Source: Vesta saturnalis
Taxonomy: Eukaryota > Arthropoda > Insecta > Coleoptera > Lampyridae
Direction of reading: 5' to 3'
NCBI GenBank assembly: GCA_036346205.1
Contig: JARFJB010002134.1
Coordinates: forward strand, 1-64,000
DNA: 64,000 nucleotides
Shown: positions 22,853 to 32,099 of the stretch, piece after piece
How positions within the stretch are numbered: position 1 is the stretch's first letter
How the letters are laid out: each line of letters starts with the position of its first letter
Notes under the pieces: generated by a model
Told to the model about the DNA's origin: nothing
The model's input: the letters and a program-made list of their open reading frames with translations, nothing else
The model's database searches: none
Made by a program: the position numbers and the translations under genes

Positions 22853-23222
22853 CTGAACAATGCATCGTCTTTGTTCTTGATTTCTCAAATTTCAGAAGCT
22901 ATGACGCAGCCAAAACAATCAATCGCCTTTGTTCTCTCGTATGACCTTAAAATTATAAGCATAGACTTTGAACCGTTGACTTGAACAATGCATCGTCTTT
23001 GTTCTTGATTTCTAAATTGAAGTGTATTTAGATCAATCTATTTTTATAACCCGACCGGAACAATGGATCGTCTTTGTTCTCTCATGTGGCCTTGAAAATT
23101 GTAAGCATAGACTTTGAACCGTTGGCTAGAACAATGGGCTTTGTTCTTGATTTCTCAGAATTGAGATCTGGATAACAAACTATTTTCGACCTGAACAATG
23201 GATCGTCTTTGTTCTCTCGTGT
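22853..23222. repeat. Minisatellite of GAACAA...TTGTTC hairpins
   Basis: Six copies of a ~22-bp inverted repeat such as GAACAATGGATCGTCTTTGT followed by TC, at about 22856, 22915 (imperfect), 22984, 23060, 23131 (shortened) and 23200. Most are followed by TTGATTTCT or CTCGTGT-type sequence. Spacing is about 60-75 bp. Each copy could fold as a stem of 6-7 bp. Confidence 0.6.
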
Positions 23223-23224
23223 AA

Positions 23225-23350
23225 AACGTTGAAACAGCTATCTGTTTTGAGAAACGGACCCTCTGTTTTAGGAAACGGCTACCTGTTTTGAAACGGCTAC
23301 CTGTTTTTAGAAAACGGCTACCTGTTTTAGGAAACGGCTACCTGTTTAGA
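23225..23350. promoter_or_regulatory. Palindrome cluster in element 3
   Basis: At least five copies of AACGGCTACCTGTTTT-type sequence (with AACAGCTATCTGTTTT first) in about 120 bp, separated by AGGAA or GAA. It is the same motif family as at 7.1-7.3 kb and 28.1-28.7 kb. No gene start was seen directly downstream. Confidence 0.55.
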
Positions 23351-23639
23351 ACCACTTCAGGGTTTGCTAGGGCGGACCAAAGTAAACATTGCTTGATGAC
23401 CTTGAATCATGCATAGACAAGATTGAGACAGAGGTCAATGAACTTCCTGAGGCGGTGTGATCAACACAGCCAGAAAATTGATTAGCGACCCTGGCTTTGA
23501 AGACTAGGGTGATGACCTTGGAAACCAGGTACGTAGAGGATGTAGGTAATGCGTGGATAACCTACAATTGACGTGGATAATCAATGACCAGAAATCTAGT
23601 AACTTTTCTAGTGACTTTTCTAGTTACTGGCCTTGAAGG

Positions 23640-23960
23640 ACTCGTGCAAGCATGACCTTGAGGATACGCACTTGAAGCGGGGACCTTGAAGAGACTTAGT
23701 AGTGTTACCAACCTTTTCCTACAACGTGACTTGAGGTGGCCTTGAGGAGACAGGGTTACCAGCCTACCACGTGGCCTTGAAGAGACAGCAGGGCTACAAA
23801 CCTTTCTACAACGTGGCCTGAGGCGGCCTTGAAGAGATTTAGTAGGGTTACCAACCTGAAGAGACTTAGCAGGGTTACAAACCGTTCCTACCATGTGGCC
23901 CTGAAGAAGCAGAGTATCCAACCTTTCCTACAACATGGCCTTGAAGAGACTTAGCAGCAA
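23640..23960. repeat. ~50-60 bp minisatellite
   Basis: Units of the pattern GGTTACCAACC...CCTACAACGTGGCCTTGAAG followed by AGACTTAGCAG repeat about six times with indels. The 119-codon minus-strand frame over this stretch is a repeat translation (GNPTKSLQG-like), not a gene. Confidence 0.65.
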
Positions 23961-23992
23961 TTATTGATTTTATTAAATACATAAATAAAAAG

Positions 23993-24045
23993 TGTACCTC
24001 AGTAGGATTTGAACCTACGACCTGTACTTTGCTAACCTAGAAATC
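23993..24045 (-). other. tRNA-like 3' half (B box) fragment
   Basis: On the minus strand GTAGG TTCAAAT CCTAC forms a perfect 5-bp T-stem with the 7-base loop and matches the RNA polymerase III B box (GGTTCAAATCC). It is followed by TGAGGTAC, resembling a 3' acceptor strand. No partner 5' acceptor strand is found within about 80 bp, so it is a fragment, perhaps of a tRNA-derived SINE, and not a functional tRNA. Confidence 0.4.
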
Positions 24046-24128
24046 TAGTGACTTTTCTGGTGACTTTTTCAAATCTGGTGACAAATCTAGTGACAAAAGT
24101 GGGAAAGGATCGGCCTAGCTATACTACT

Positions 24129-25459
24129 GTTTCTGAAATCGGTGTAAATTGAGGCAAACTTTGTGTATTCGGACATTATGAGTTGAAGAGGTATTAGCTT
24201 ACCTTTTTATACCAGGGTACAGAAGTGTAGAACATGTACTTGTTCTCCTGTTTGGTTCTAAAGTCTGTCTAACCCGACTGTAATGATCATCGAGGCAAAA
24301 TTGTTCATTAGGACATCATAAGTTTGAAGAGGTATTTGTTTACCTACCACTTTGGTCTTCTGTTCTTTCATAATTCTTATAGTTGTTTTGATTCTAAAAT
24401 TAACAAACCTTTTGTGTATCTAGTATTCAGAAGTCCGGAAGAGGAATCTATGACTCTGCTTGCTTCTGAAATCGGCGTAAATTGAGGCAAACTTTGTGTA
24501 TTATGTCATCATGAGTTTGAAGAGGCATTTGCTACCAATTTTTATACCAGGGTACAGAAGTATGGTTCACGTACTTGTGCCCTGATTGGTTCTGAAATCT
24601 GTCCAACTCGGCTGTAATAATCATCGAGGCAAAAATTGTGTATTAGGACATCATCAGCTTGAAGAGGTATTTGTTTATCTAATACTTTGGCCTTCTGTTC
24701 TTTCCTAATCCTTATAGTTGTTTTGATTCTGAAATTAACAAACCTTTTTTATATCAAGTATTCAGAAGTCCGGAAGAGGAACCTGTGACTCTGTTTGCGT
24801 CTGAAATCGGCGTAAATCTTGGCAAACTTTTTGTATTAGGACATCATGAGTTTGAAGAGGTATTTGCTCACCTTTTTTATACCAGGGGTACAGAAGTGTG
24901 GAAAACGTACTTGTGCCCCTGTTTGGCTCTGAAATCTGTCTAACTCGACTGTAATAATCATCGAGGCAAAAATTGTGTATTAGGACGTCATCAGCTTGAA
25001 GAGGTATTTGTTTATCTAATATTTTGGTCTTCTGTTCTTTCTTAACCCTTATAGTTGTTTTGATTCTAAAATTAACAAACCCTTTTGTTTCAAGTATTCA
25101 GAAGTCCGGAAGGAATCTATGACACTGTTTCTGAAATCGGCGTAAATTGAGGCAAACTTTGTGTATTAGGTCATCATGATTCTGAAGAGGTATTTGCTCA
25201 CCATTTTATACCAGGGTACAGAAGAGTGTATCACGTACTTGTGCCGCTGATTGGTTCTGATATCTGTCTAACCCGACTGTAATAGTCATCGAGGCAAGAA
25301 TTGTGTATTAGGACGTGATAAGATTGAAGAGGTATTTGTTTACCTAATACTTTGCTCTTCTGTTCTTTCCTAATTCTTATAGCCTTTTGATTCTAAAATT
25401 ACCAAACTTTTTTTGTATCAAGCATGCAGAAGTCCGGAAGAGGAACCTATGACCCTGTT
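24129..25459. repeat. Satellite array 3, A+B dimers
   Basis: A/B dimers as in array 2. The last A unit is broken within ...GACCCTGTT at 25459 by element 2, and the same unit continues after the element at 32531 (CCTGTTTGCTT). So arrays 3 and 4 were one array before insertion. Confidence 0.9.
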
Positions 25460-25885
25460 AGTAGTAATGTAAGGCCGCAGCTACTGCACTTTTCTACTAT
25501 ACTTTTTCTACGAGTGTTTCTGCTGTAGGTCAAGGTCATCGTACACATTGCATATATCGGTAGTAGTAGTAGTAATAGGAGCTACTCCACTCCAAGGTCA
25601 CGACGATCTCGTAAGCTATGCATAAAAAGTAGGTCATGAGTTCATTGAAGGTGAATACTCCATTTCAAGCTAAAATAGAAATTGCAATGTCACCATCCTC
25701 ATCATATTAGAAGGTCACTCTGCGGTCAAACGTTTTGGCGGAAAATTTGTATGTCAAGGTCAGAAGCTAAAATAGAAATTGCAATGTCATCATCATATTA
25801 CAATTCTTAGAAGTCTAATAATAGTGTGGTCAAGGTCAAAGGTCATTGACGTGTAGGGGTAACGTATGATACTTCTTAGTGTTTC
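25460..25885. repeat. Left TIR of element 2
   Basis: It matches the reverse complement of 32100-32530 along its length: GTAAGGCCG.AGCTACT, CTACTATACTTTTTCTA, GTTTCTGCTGTAGGTCAAGG, then the CACGACGATCTCGTAAGC block and CTCTGCGGTCAAACGTTTTG. It contains a perfect DR1 at 25833-25845 (AGGTCA-A-AGGTCA) within TCAAGGTCAAAGGTCA. Confidence 0.8.
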
Positions 25886-26844
25886 CAAACTAAAAGTAAG
25901 ACAAGGTGAGTATTTACCAAGTTTGAACATGTAAGAGGTACTCAAATCAAGGACACATTTAGATCAAAATTTAAAGCTAAAAATAGAAGTTGTTAGGTCA
26001 TGATACTACAATTCGTAGAAATCTAAATCTACTCCACTTCAAGGTCACGACGATCTCGTAAGCTATGCATAAAAAGTAGGTCAAGAGTTCATTGAAGGTG
26101 AATTCTCCATTTCAAGCTAAAAATAGAAATTACAATGTCACCATCCTCATCATATTACAAGGTCACTCTGCGGTCAAACGTTTTTGCGGGGAAATTTGTA
26201 TGTCAAGGTCAGAAGTTAAAAATAGAAATTGCAATGTCATCATCATATTACAATTCTTAGAAGTCTAATAATAGTGTGGTCAAGGTCAAAGGTTATTGAC
26301 CTGTAGGGGTATCGTATGACATTTCTTAGAAGTATAAAAATAGAATCAATTCATGGAAACAAGAAGAATGCGTTGTCTATGCTAAAAAGTAGACCAAGGT
26401 CAAATGGGCTTATTAAATTGGGTCAAGGTGAAATAATTTACTAAACTAAAAGTAGGTGTGTATTTAACAAGTTTAAAGATGTCATGCATAAAAAGTAGGT
26501 CATGAGTTCATTGAAGGTGAATACTCCACTTCAAGGTTACGACTTTCAAAAGTTCAAGGTCATTCAGAGGTCAACAAGAGACTCCATGTTAAAATGAGAG
26601 GGTCAGATCATAGCTGGTTATATCATAGCTAAAATAGTCGGTTCATGTCCTCACTAAAAGGTGGTCGCGTTATAGCTGAAAAGTATAGTGACAGCATCAT
26701 CGTTGAAAGTAGCTTATGCGCGTAACCAGATATGTGTGGTAATCAAAGAGATGATTCATATCTGCACTGATGTAACATAGTGGGGGTGGTTTAGAGTAAC
26801 AATATAAGGAAATAGTGTAATGGTTAGTGAGTGTTGTGTAAAAC
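25886..26844. repeat. Internal duplication of TIR sequence and leader of P1
   Basis: 26035-26345 repeats 25600-25870 almost exactly (CACGACGATCTCGTAAGC, then CATCCTCATCATATTA, then GTGTGGTCAAGGTCAAAGGT). A shorter third piece is at 26490-26530. The remainder up to P1 has AGGTCAA and GGTCATGAG-type half-sites and no ORF worth reporting. Confidence 0.65.
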
Positions 26845-27230
26845 ATGTGGATGGCATACGCTCAAGAACAATGGATCAAAGCAACTGACCTGAGAACAGC
26901 GGTGGAACGCTTGAAGCAAGAATTTTCGGCATTAGTATTCGATGCCGAACATGAGGTGGTTTACGGACGAGGTGATTATAGTGAAGCGGAGTGTAACGTC
27001 CTAGTAAAAAGTATGAAAAAGGAGTAACGATATGTGAAAAGTTTTAAATTTAAAGAATATATTAGAACATGTTTTGTAGAAGAACTGAAAACTGTGCAAT
27101 TGCATCAGTTTTGCAACGATGTAAAAAATGGACAGCATCTCCTGATGGTAGCAGTTCATCCTCATCAGATGCAGATTAGCCTATCGATACAATTATCAAA
27201 GTATACTCTCCCTTTACCATCAAAATCATG
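26845..27230 (+). pseudogene. P1 accessory gene, copy 2
   Basis: ATG 26845 opens MWMAYAQEQWIKATDLRTAV, then FDAEHEVVYGRGDYSEAEC, homologous to P1 copy 1. The frame is lost after SMKKE (stop near 27025), where copy 1 reads KKYENGVKYVKRF; a neighbouring frame here reads KYEKGV. Downstream, a Ser-rich acidic stretch (SPDGSSSSSSDAD) appears in another frame before 27180 and may be the true C-terminus. P2 follows within 70 bp. Decay or a few sequence errors are both possible. Confidence 0.5.
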
Positions 27231-27296
27231 ATGCAGTAATATATAGGACAGTTCCGGTGTCAACTATAATTCATAAGCGTTCTCGAATCAGTAAAG

Positions 27297-27628
27297 GTGG
27301 ATCTATCTGCATTGAACAGCATCACTTTCTGTAAACCCTTCACGAACGTAAAAGAGTTTGAAGTGGGTGCAAAACACAAAGTGATTGATATGGATACAAT
27401 CGACACGAAGTATGGGAAACATATTGTGGTTGAAACTGAGAACTATAAGTGCATACTTCCTTACGATTTTATGAATACTTCAAAAAAGAAGATCGCATTG
27501 AAAAGTTTAAAAAATGTCTGGCTGAGAAAGACGTGTACATCATCAGCGCCGGAACTGTAGGGAAGACAACTAATTTAACATTTCTGGAAAAAAATAATAA
27601 TAATGTATGTTCATGTATAACTGTTTGA
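27297..27628 (+). pseudogene. P2 accessory gene, copy 3
   Basis: It opens with GTG where copy 4 has ATG (DLSALNSITFCKPFTNVKEF), followed by HKVIDMDTIDTKYGKHIVV and YKCILPYDF. One frameshift near 27467 moves the conserved tail (KDVYIISAGTVGKTTNLTF) to another frame that ends at 27626-27628. Apart from the start and that shift it is the best copy for defining the family: about 95-110 residues, acidic/basic alternating, no signal peptide and no membrane segment. Confidence 0.55.
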
Positions 27629-28019
27629 AAAAATAAAACTATATATTTTTAATTGCAAATAATGGCTTTTATTTCTTCATTAAATGAAGAGTAGGTACAT
27701 CATAATGAAGAGAGTTGTTATTGATGAGACTAAAAATGTAGTGTATAATATGATAGTGTGGACCTTTGCTTATCGTAATGCAAGAAAAAGGGCTGTGGGA
27801 AAGTTTGACGCTGGATAGATTACAAAAATTTTTAAAACAACGCATTACGGTGTTTGAAGAACAACCTTCTTTACCCAAACTTCATCCATGCTGTTTTTTC
27901 ATACACACAAAACACTTGTCACTGTGCTTTGGCTCATGTATATCATTTATATGAAAAAATTGTAGTGAAATTCTAATAAAGATTTATTAACTGACATCTA
28001 TATGTACATATCTTATTCG
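27629..28019. other. Region after P2 copy 3
   Basis: AT-rich 390 bp with an AATAAA near 27632 (GAAAAAATAAAACTA) that could end a P1-P2 transcript. A 62-codon frame at 27766-27954 has a plausible helical start (MQEKGLWESLTLDRLQKFLK) but ends in hydrophobic low-complexity residues; I cannot support it as a gene. Confidence 0.35.
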
Positions 28020-28745
28020 CATGTATTACCTCAACGCTTTTATGAGTATTTCAAAGAAGAAGAAGAAGAAGAACTAGATAATTTAAAATGTTATCTAAGA
28101 ATAAACATTTGTGTAAAATTTTTTTTGGATAATGAGAACCTAAACTGCTTTCAGTCTACCGGAAACAGATACCGCTTCTGAGAAACAGCTACCTGTTTTG
28201 AGAAACAGCTACCTGTTTTTAGGTCTGTTTTTGAGCTGTTTTCGGAAACCGGGGAAGCTGTTTTGAGCTGTTTCTGCCTGTTGCTAGAAAAAAAAATAGG
28301 GATCTGTTTTTTGAGCTGACTGCATCAAAGTTTATGCTATTCACTTTTTCGGTGTTTACAATGTTCTACTGAACAAAATTTAAAACAATATCTGATAAAG
28401 ATTGAATACCAAATTGGTCTAGTGAACTTTTCAAGATTGTATTTCAAAGAAGAAGAAGAAGAAGAACTAGATAATTTAAAATGTTATCTAAGAATAAACA
28501 TTTGTGCAAAATTTTTTTTTTTTTTGGATAATGAGAACCTAAACTGCTTTCAGTCTACCGGAAACAGATACCGCTTCTGAGAAACAACTACCTGTTTTTG
28601 AGAAACAGCTACCTGTTTTGAGAAACGGGTACCGGTTTTAGGTCTGTTTTGAGCTGTTTTCGGAAACCGGGAAGCTGTTTTGAGCTGTTTCTGCCTGTTG
28701 CTAGAAAAATAGGGATCTGTTTTTGAGCTGACTGCATCAAAATTT
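28020..28745. repeat. ~395-bp tandem duplication: P2 fragment plus palindrome cluster
   Basis: The block starting TATTTCAAAGAAGAAGAAGA (about 28047) recurs at about 28440, including AATTTAAAATGTTATCTAAG, GAACCTAAACTGCTTTCAG and the palindromes that follow. The first block begins with a P2-type segment (LPQRFYEYFKEEEEEELDNL). The palindromes at 28170-28210 and 28580-28640 include AACAGCTACCTGTTTT and AACGGGTACCGGTTTT. The duplication ends just before P2 copy 4 at 28780, so it may act as that gene's upstream regulatory region. Confidence 0.6.
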
Positions 28746-28779
28746 ATGCTATTAAACAGGATAGAATTTGTCAAAATAA

Positions 28780-29072
28780 ATGGCTCTATCTGCATTGAAC
28801 AGTAGCACTTTCTGTAAATCCTTCACGAACGTAAAAGACTTGGAGGTGTGTGCAAAATATAAAGTGATTGATATGAATACCATCGACACAAAGTATGGTA
28901 AACATATTATCATTGAAACCCAGAACTTTAAGTCCATACTTCCCTTACAATTTTATGAATACTTCAAAAACAAGATCGCATTGAAAAGTTTAAACAATAT
29001 CTGTCTGAGAATGACGTGTAGATTACCAGCTCAGGAACTGTAGGAAAGACAACTAATTTAACATTTCTGTAA
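28780..29072 (+). pseudogene. P2 accessory gene, copy 4
   Basis: ATG 28780 opens MALSALNSSTFCKSFTNVKD, then YKVIDMNTIDTKYGKHIII and FKSILPLQFYEYF. The frame shifts within the A run after YFK, and the family tail continues in another frame with one TAG (SENDV*) before SSGTVGKTTNLTFL and TAA 29070-29072. The damage resembles that in copy 3 in the same A-rich spot, which could point to a polymerase-slippage site or to recurrent sequence error. Confidence 0.55.
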
Positions 29073-29328
29073 AAAAAAATTATAATAACATATGTCTATG
29101 TATAATTGTTTGGAAATAAATTATGTATTTTTTATTACAAAAAATAAAATGTCTTCTATTTTTTGATTAAATGAAAAGTATACACTCCAATCTTAATTGC
29201 AACTAATGCAGCTCGTTGTGATAACAACCCGGATGAACAATTGAAAGGTACACGTGTCAAAAAATATACAGGGATAATTAAACCCTTATTTTGAAAGGAA
29301 TGTTTATAATAAAAAGGCTTCTCTAGGA

Positions 29329-29529
29329 TTGCATGATTCAGTAAACTTTTTATTGCTAGAAATGGTGAAAGTAATAAGAATGATAAAAAGAGAAAAAGAA
29401 TTATTAAGTATTGATGAGAGAAGGAGAAGACTCGAGGTGTTAATCAAGAAAATAAAACAATTGAAGATAGATTTAGAGCTGTACGAGCTAAAAAAGAAAA
29501 TGATGCAACTTCGAGTGAATGTACCATGA
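29329..29529 (+). CDS. CC protein, copy 2
   Basis: The likely start is ATG 29362 (MVKVIRMIKREKELLSIDER), followed by RRLEVLIKKIKQLKIDLELY and a TGA at 29527. It is the inverted homologue of 17761-17958, and the match extends on both sides (29295-29925 against 17345-18015), including GATTGCATGATTCAGTAAAC. No DNA-binding domain is visible. Confidence 0.45.
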   Translation: MHDSVNFLLLEMVKVIRMIKREKELLSIDERRRRLEVLIKKIKQLKIDLELYELKKKMMQLRVNVP

Positions 29530-29894
29530 AAAGTATGAAATAAAGGGAACATTGTAATTTGTATGAAAGACGCTTTAGTAAATAAGTAATTACAGTAGTG
29601 CATGTTATATATTGCATAAGGAAAAGGCACTTCAACAGTATTCATTTGAAAAAAAATAAAGTGTGTAGGCATAGAAGGAGAAAAAAGTAAAAGACAATTT
29701 AAAATAAGTTTCCATATTAAAGTTTCATATTAAACGAGTTTCTTATCATGATTTATTAAATTATACAAATTATGTAGGAAGAAATGACATTGTAAAACTT
29801 ATATTGCAAAGAAAAAGGTGAATATATCATAGGAATGTAGGAATGTAGAAGTAAGCAATTTGATGCGTGTTTGAAATGTTTTAAAGATAAATAA

Positions 29895-30135
29895 ATATAC
29901 TCTTTTTATCATAGCAGTTTAGTCCTTTACCCAAAAATTCCAATTTTTCGCATGTAGACTAAACAAATAACAGCGCAAAAGATAGAAGTTCCAAAATTTT
30001 CTCAAAACTAAAAAAAAGTTTAAAAAAATATATTGTATCAATGACAATAATTTGTTAAGTATACGATTTTAATCGCTTAATAAATCATAACTCGATAGTC
30101 CTTTACCCAAAAATTCTGAATTTTTGTATATAGAC
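29895..30135. repeat. Subterminal ~170-bp repeat, inverted copies
   Basis: TAAACAAATAACAGCGCAAA and TAGTCCTTTACCCAAAAATT occur here in reverse orientation to the copies at 16.9-17.3 kb, continuing the inverted match of CC copy 2 with element 1. Confidence 0.6.
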
Positions 30136-30167
30136 ACACACACACATAATTAAAAAAAAAACGTACG

Positions 30168-30190
30168 TGGTATATATATTTATATATATT

Positions 30191-30271
<81 letters not shown>

Positions 30272-30291
30272 TTATATATATTTATATATAA
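30168..30291. repeat. Interrupted (TA)n microsatellite
   Basis: About 120 bp of TA dinucleotides with TATTTATATA interruptions. Confidence 0.9.
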
Positions 30292-30333
30292 TATAAACAA
30301 AGAAAAAAATTAAATTAAAATTGTAAATAAAAT

Positions 30334-30771
30334 TTAAGGTGTGATCTGAAACAAAAATCAGTTAAATTAAAAAAATTATAATTATGTATAGAAATACATA
30401 CCCTCATCAACCACAGAGTTTCTGGTATGTCATTATCAATGTACAAAATATAATGTACATAATTACAAAAATATTGGCAGACGGCATGGGTCCTGCTCAG
30501 GGGTGTTCCGGCCCCATGTATTAGAAGTATATCATGCTAAAACGTAAATACTTAAAACTGAAACATAACAAACATTACTCACATCTGGATATTTTCGGCT
30601 GATTTCATTAATAACTATTTTATCTGAAAAATCAAAAGTTAAAAAATAAGTTACATATAATATCCTACATACCCTCCTCCACTCGATTGAATCCTAAGTT
30701 GTGTACTACAGCTATAATGAACACGTTAACTTTCAATAAAAAAATTTGCATGAAATTTACTTACCAGCCAT
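30334..30771 (-). CDS. Candidate five-exon micro-exon gene, 77 codons
   Basis: On the minus strand five short exons are joined by four GT-AG introns of 46-56 bp: 30771-30765, 30711-30673, 30623-30583, 30536-30402 and 30345-30334 (TAA). The donors are GTAAGT, GTATGT, GTGAGT and GTATGT; the acceptors are ATTATAG, TTTTTCAG, CGTTTTAG and GTTTCAG. Phases agree at every junction and no stop occurs across 234 coding bases. Exon 3 reads KIVINEISRKYPD; exon 4, the longest, includes HDILLIHGAGTPLSR and CQYFCNYV. There is no signal peptide. The last exon adds only three codons, the weakest part of the model. It lies in element 2 between two CC copies, with opposite orientation. No family was recognised. 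Confidence 0.45.
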
Positions 30772-30992
30772 TACTTTATTATTTAAAAAACCTCTTTCTG
30801 AAATAAATGAACAAGCAGGACTGAACGTATATGGTTGACAATTATCAATTTATATTATAATCAAAGGTGAATAACATTATTACTAAGTGTTATACGAGTA
30901 TGCTTAAGTAAAATAATGTGAAAAAGATAGAAGAATGAGACAGCTTTGAGTTTGAAAAAAAAACGTTTAAACATGACAAGAGCATCACAAAT

Positions 30993-31115
30993 ATGATAAG
31001 AAGAGAAAGAAAGAAACAATTATTAAGTATTGATGAGAGAAAGAAAAGACTGAAGGTGTTAATCAAGAAAGTAAAAGCATTGAGGATAGATTTCAAATTA
31101 TGTACCAAGAAATAA
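30993..31115 (+). pseudogene. CC protein, copy 3 (partial)
   Basis: The frame from ATG 30993 reads MIRRERKKQLLSIDERKKRL and then VLIKKVKALRIDFKL, ending at TAA 31113-31115. It lacks the first few residues of the other copies and diverges at the end. The opposite-strand frame at 30890-31108 is its shadow. Confidence 0.4.
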
Positions 31116-31289
31116 CATTATAACCTTATCACATAAAAGTACGTTAAATAGTATCAAATAAAACCATATCAAATTATTTTCTTGTAAATTCAACAACTAC
31201 TGATATCACTAAACAGAACCAACTGTCAATTTTACGTTTCAGGTGTGAATACGTTATTTCATAAAATAAAATCGTTAGTTTTCACTGTT

Positions 31290-31575
31290 TAGAAAATTTT
31301 GGGCTTTGCGCTGTTATTTGTTCAGTCTATATACAAAAATTCGGATTTTTTCACTTACCGATTAAACTGCTATGTAATTATCACATAACTATTACAACAA
31401 AAAAAGGTGAATAACATTATGAAATGTAGTAGTAGTAAACAATAAATTATATGTTAATAAATATACTCTTTTTATCATAGCATTTTAATCGTTAGAACAA
31501 GAAATTCAGAATTTTTGTCTATAGACTAAACAAATAACAGCGCAAAGGATAGCAGTTAAATAAATTCGGAATTTT
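31290..31575. repeat. Subterminal repeat, two copies head-to-head
   Basis: TTTGCGCTGTTATTTGTTCA at about 31309 is in the same orientation as in element 1. TAAACAAATAACAGCGCAAA at about 31529 is inverted. Together they flank ~200 bp containing CTCTTTTTATCATAGCA, a phrase also found beside the other copies. Confidence 0.55.
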
Positions 31576-32099
31576 AAAATCTACAAATGACGCAATTGCA
31601 TTCATACATTTACAAATTCCGTTTCAAAGTTGTAATGTAAATTGATGACATATAAAAATAGAATGTTCGCTAAATGCTTAAAATGCTTTCAAAGCAAACT
31701 AACTGCGTTCATTATCCTACAATTATTATTAACGCTGCATCGAAAATTAAAAAACAAGTTATGTTATAAGTGCTGTTTGTTGTTTCAAAATTGAATTGGG
31801 TAATTTAAAGAGCATTTAGATACATTACATGGATAAATTGCATGCATATGTTTCTTCTGAGCTTACGTAAGTACAAAAAGGTGTGTTTTAAGTGCTTTTT
31901 ATTATTTCAAAATGGAATTGGCTAATTTAAGAGTTATTTTTTCATATTTTGATAAATTTATACATCAAAATGATAAATGGTCACTTATGAAACACAACTG
32001 CGTTGAAAAAAAAATTTTTTTTTGAGAATTAGGCGCAAAATTTAAATTTTCAAGAGCGCATTTTTCTAGGACTTTACTATTTACTATTCTATTTTTATA
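31576..32099. other. AT-rich spacer before the right TIR
   Basis: No ORF or repeat that I can name. It contains two similar phrases, GCTGTTTGTTGTTTCAAAAT and GCTTTTTATTATTTCAAAAT, about 130 bp apart, suggesting an old local duplication. Confidence 0.35.

Larger units (their letters stand above)
19958..24128 (-). mobile_element. Polinton-like element 3, truncated, inverted
   Basis: It interrupts the satellite. Its right boundary reads GGCCTAGCTATACTACT|GTTTCTGAAATCGG, so it ends with the family terminus TACTACT at 24128. The left boundary at 19957/19958 (CCCGAC|AATTGA) has no terminal motif, so that end is lost. P1 and P2 copies lie on the minus strand, consistent with reversed orientation relative to element 2. 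It also holds an AGGTCA/TGACCT-rich zone, a hairpin minisatellite, a palindrome cluster and a ~50-bp minisatellite. No polymerase, integrase or capsid remnants were seen. Confidence 0.65.

Noticed and set aside
23562..23921. 119-codon minus-strand Pro/Gly/Arg-rich ORF
   Set aside because: It is a translation of the ~50-60 bp minisatellite; its residues repeat with the DNA unit.
23993..24045. Functional tRNA gene
   Set aside because: Only the T arm and a 3' acceptor-like strand are present; no matching 5' acceptor strand or D arm was found.
27297..29072. GTVGKTT in P2 as a Walker A P-loop
   Set aside because: The spacing does not fit GxxxxGK[ST], the protein is too short for an NTPase, and there is no Walker B motif.
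30334..30771. Micro-exon gene as an aphid bicycle-type effector
   Set aside because: Micro-exons and one C-x-Y-x-C stretch are suggestive, but there is no signal peptide and only one short motif, so the assignment is not supported.
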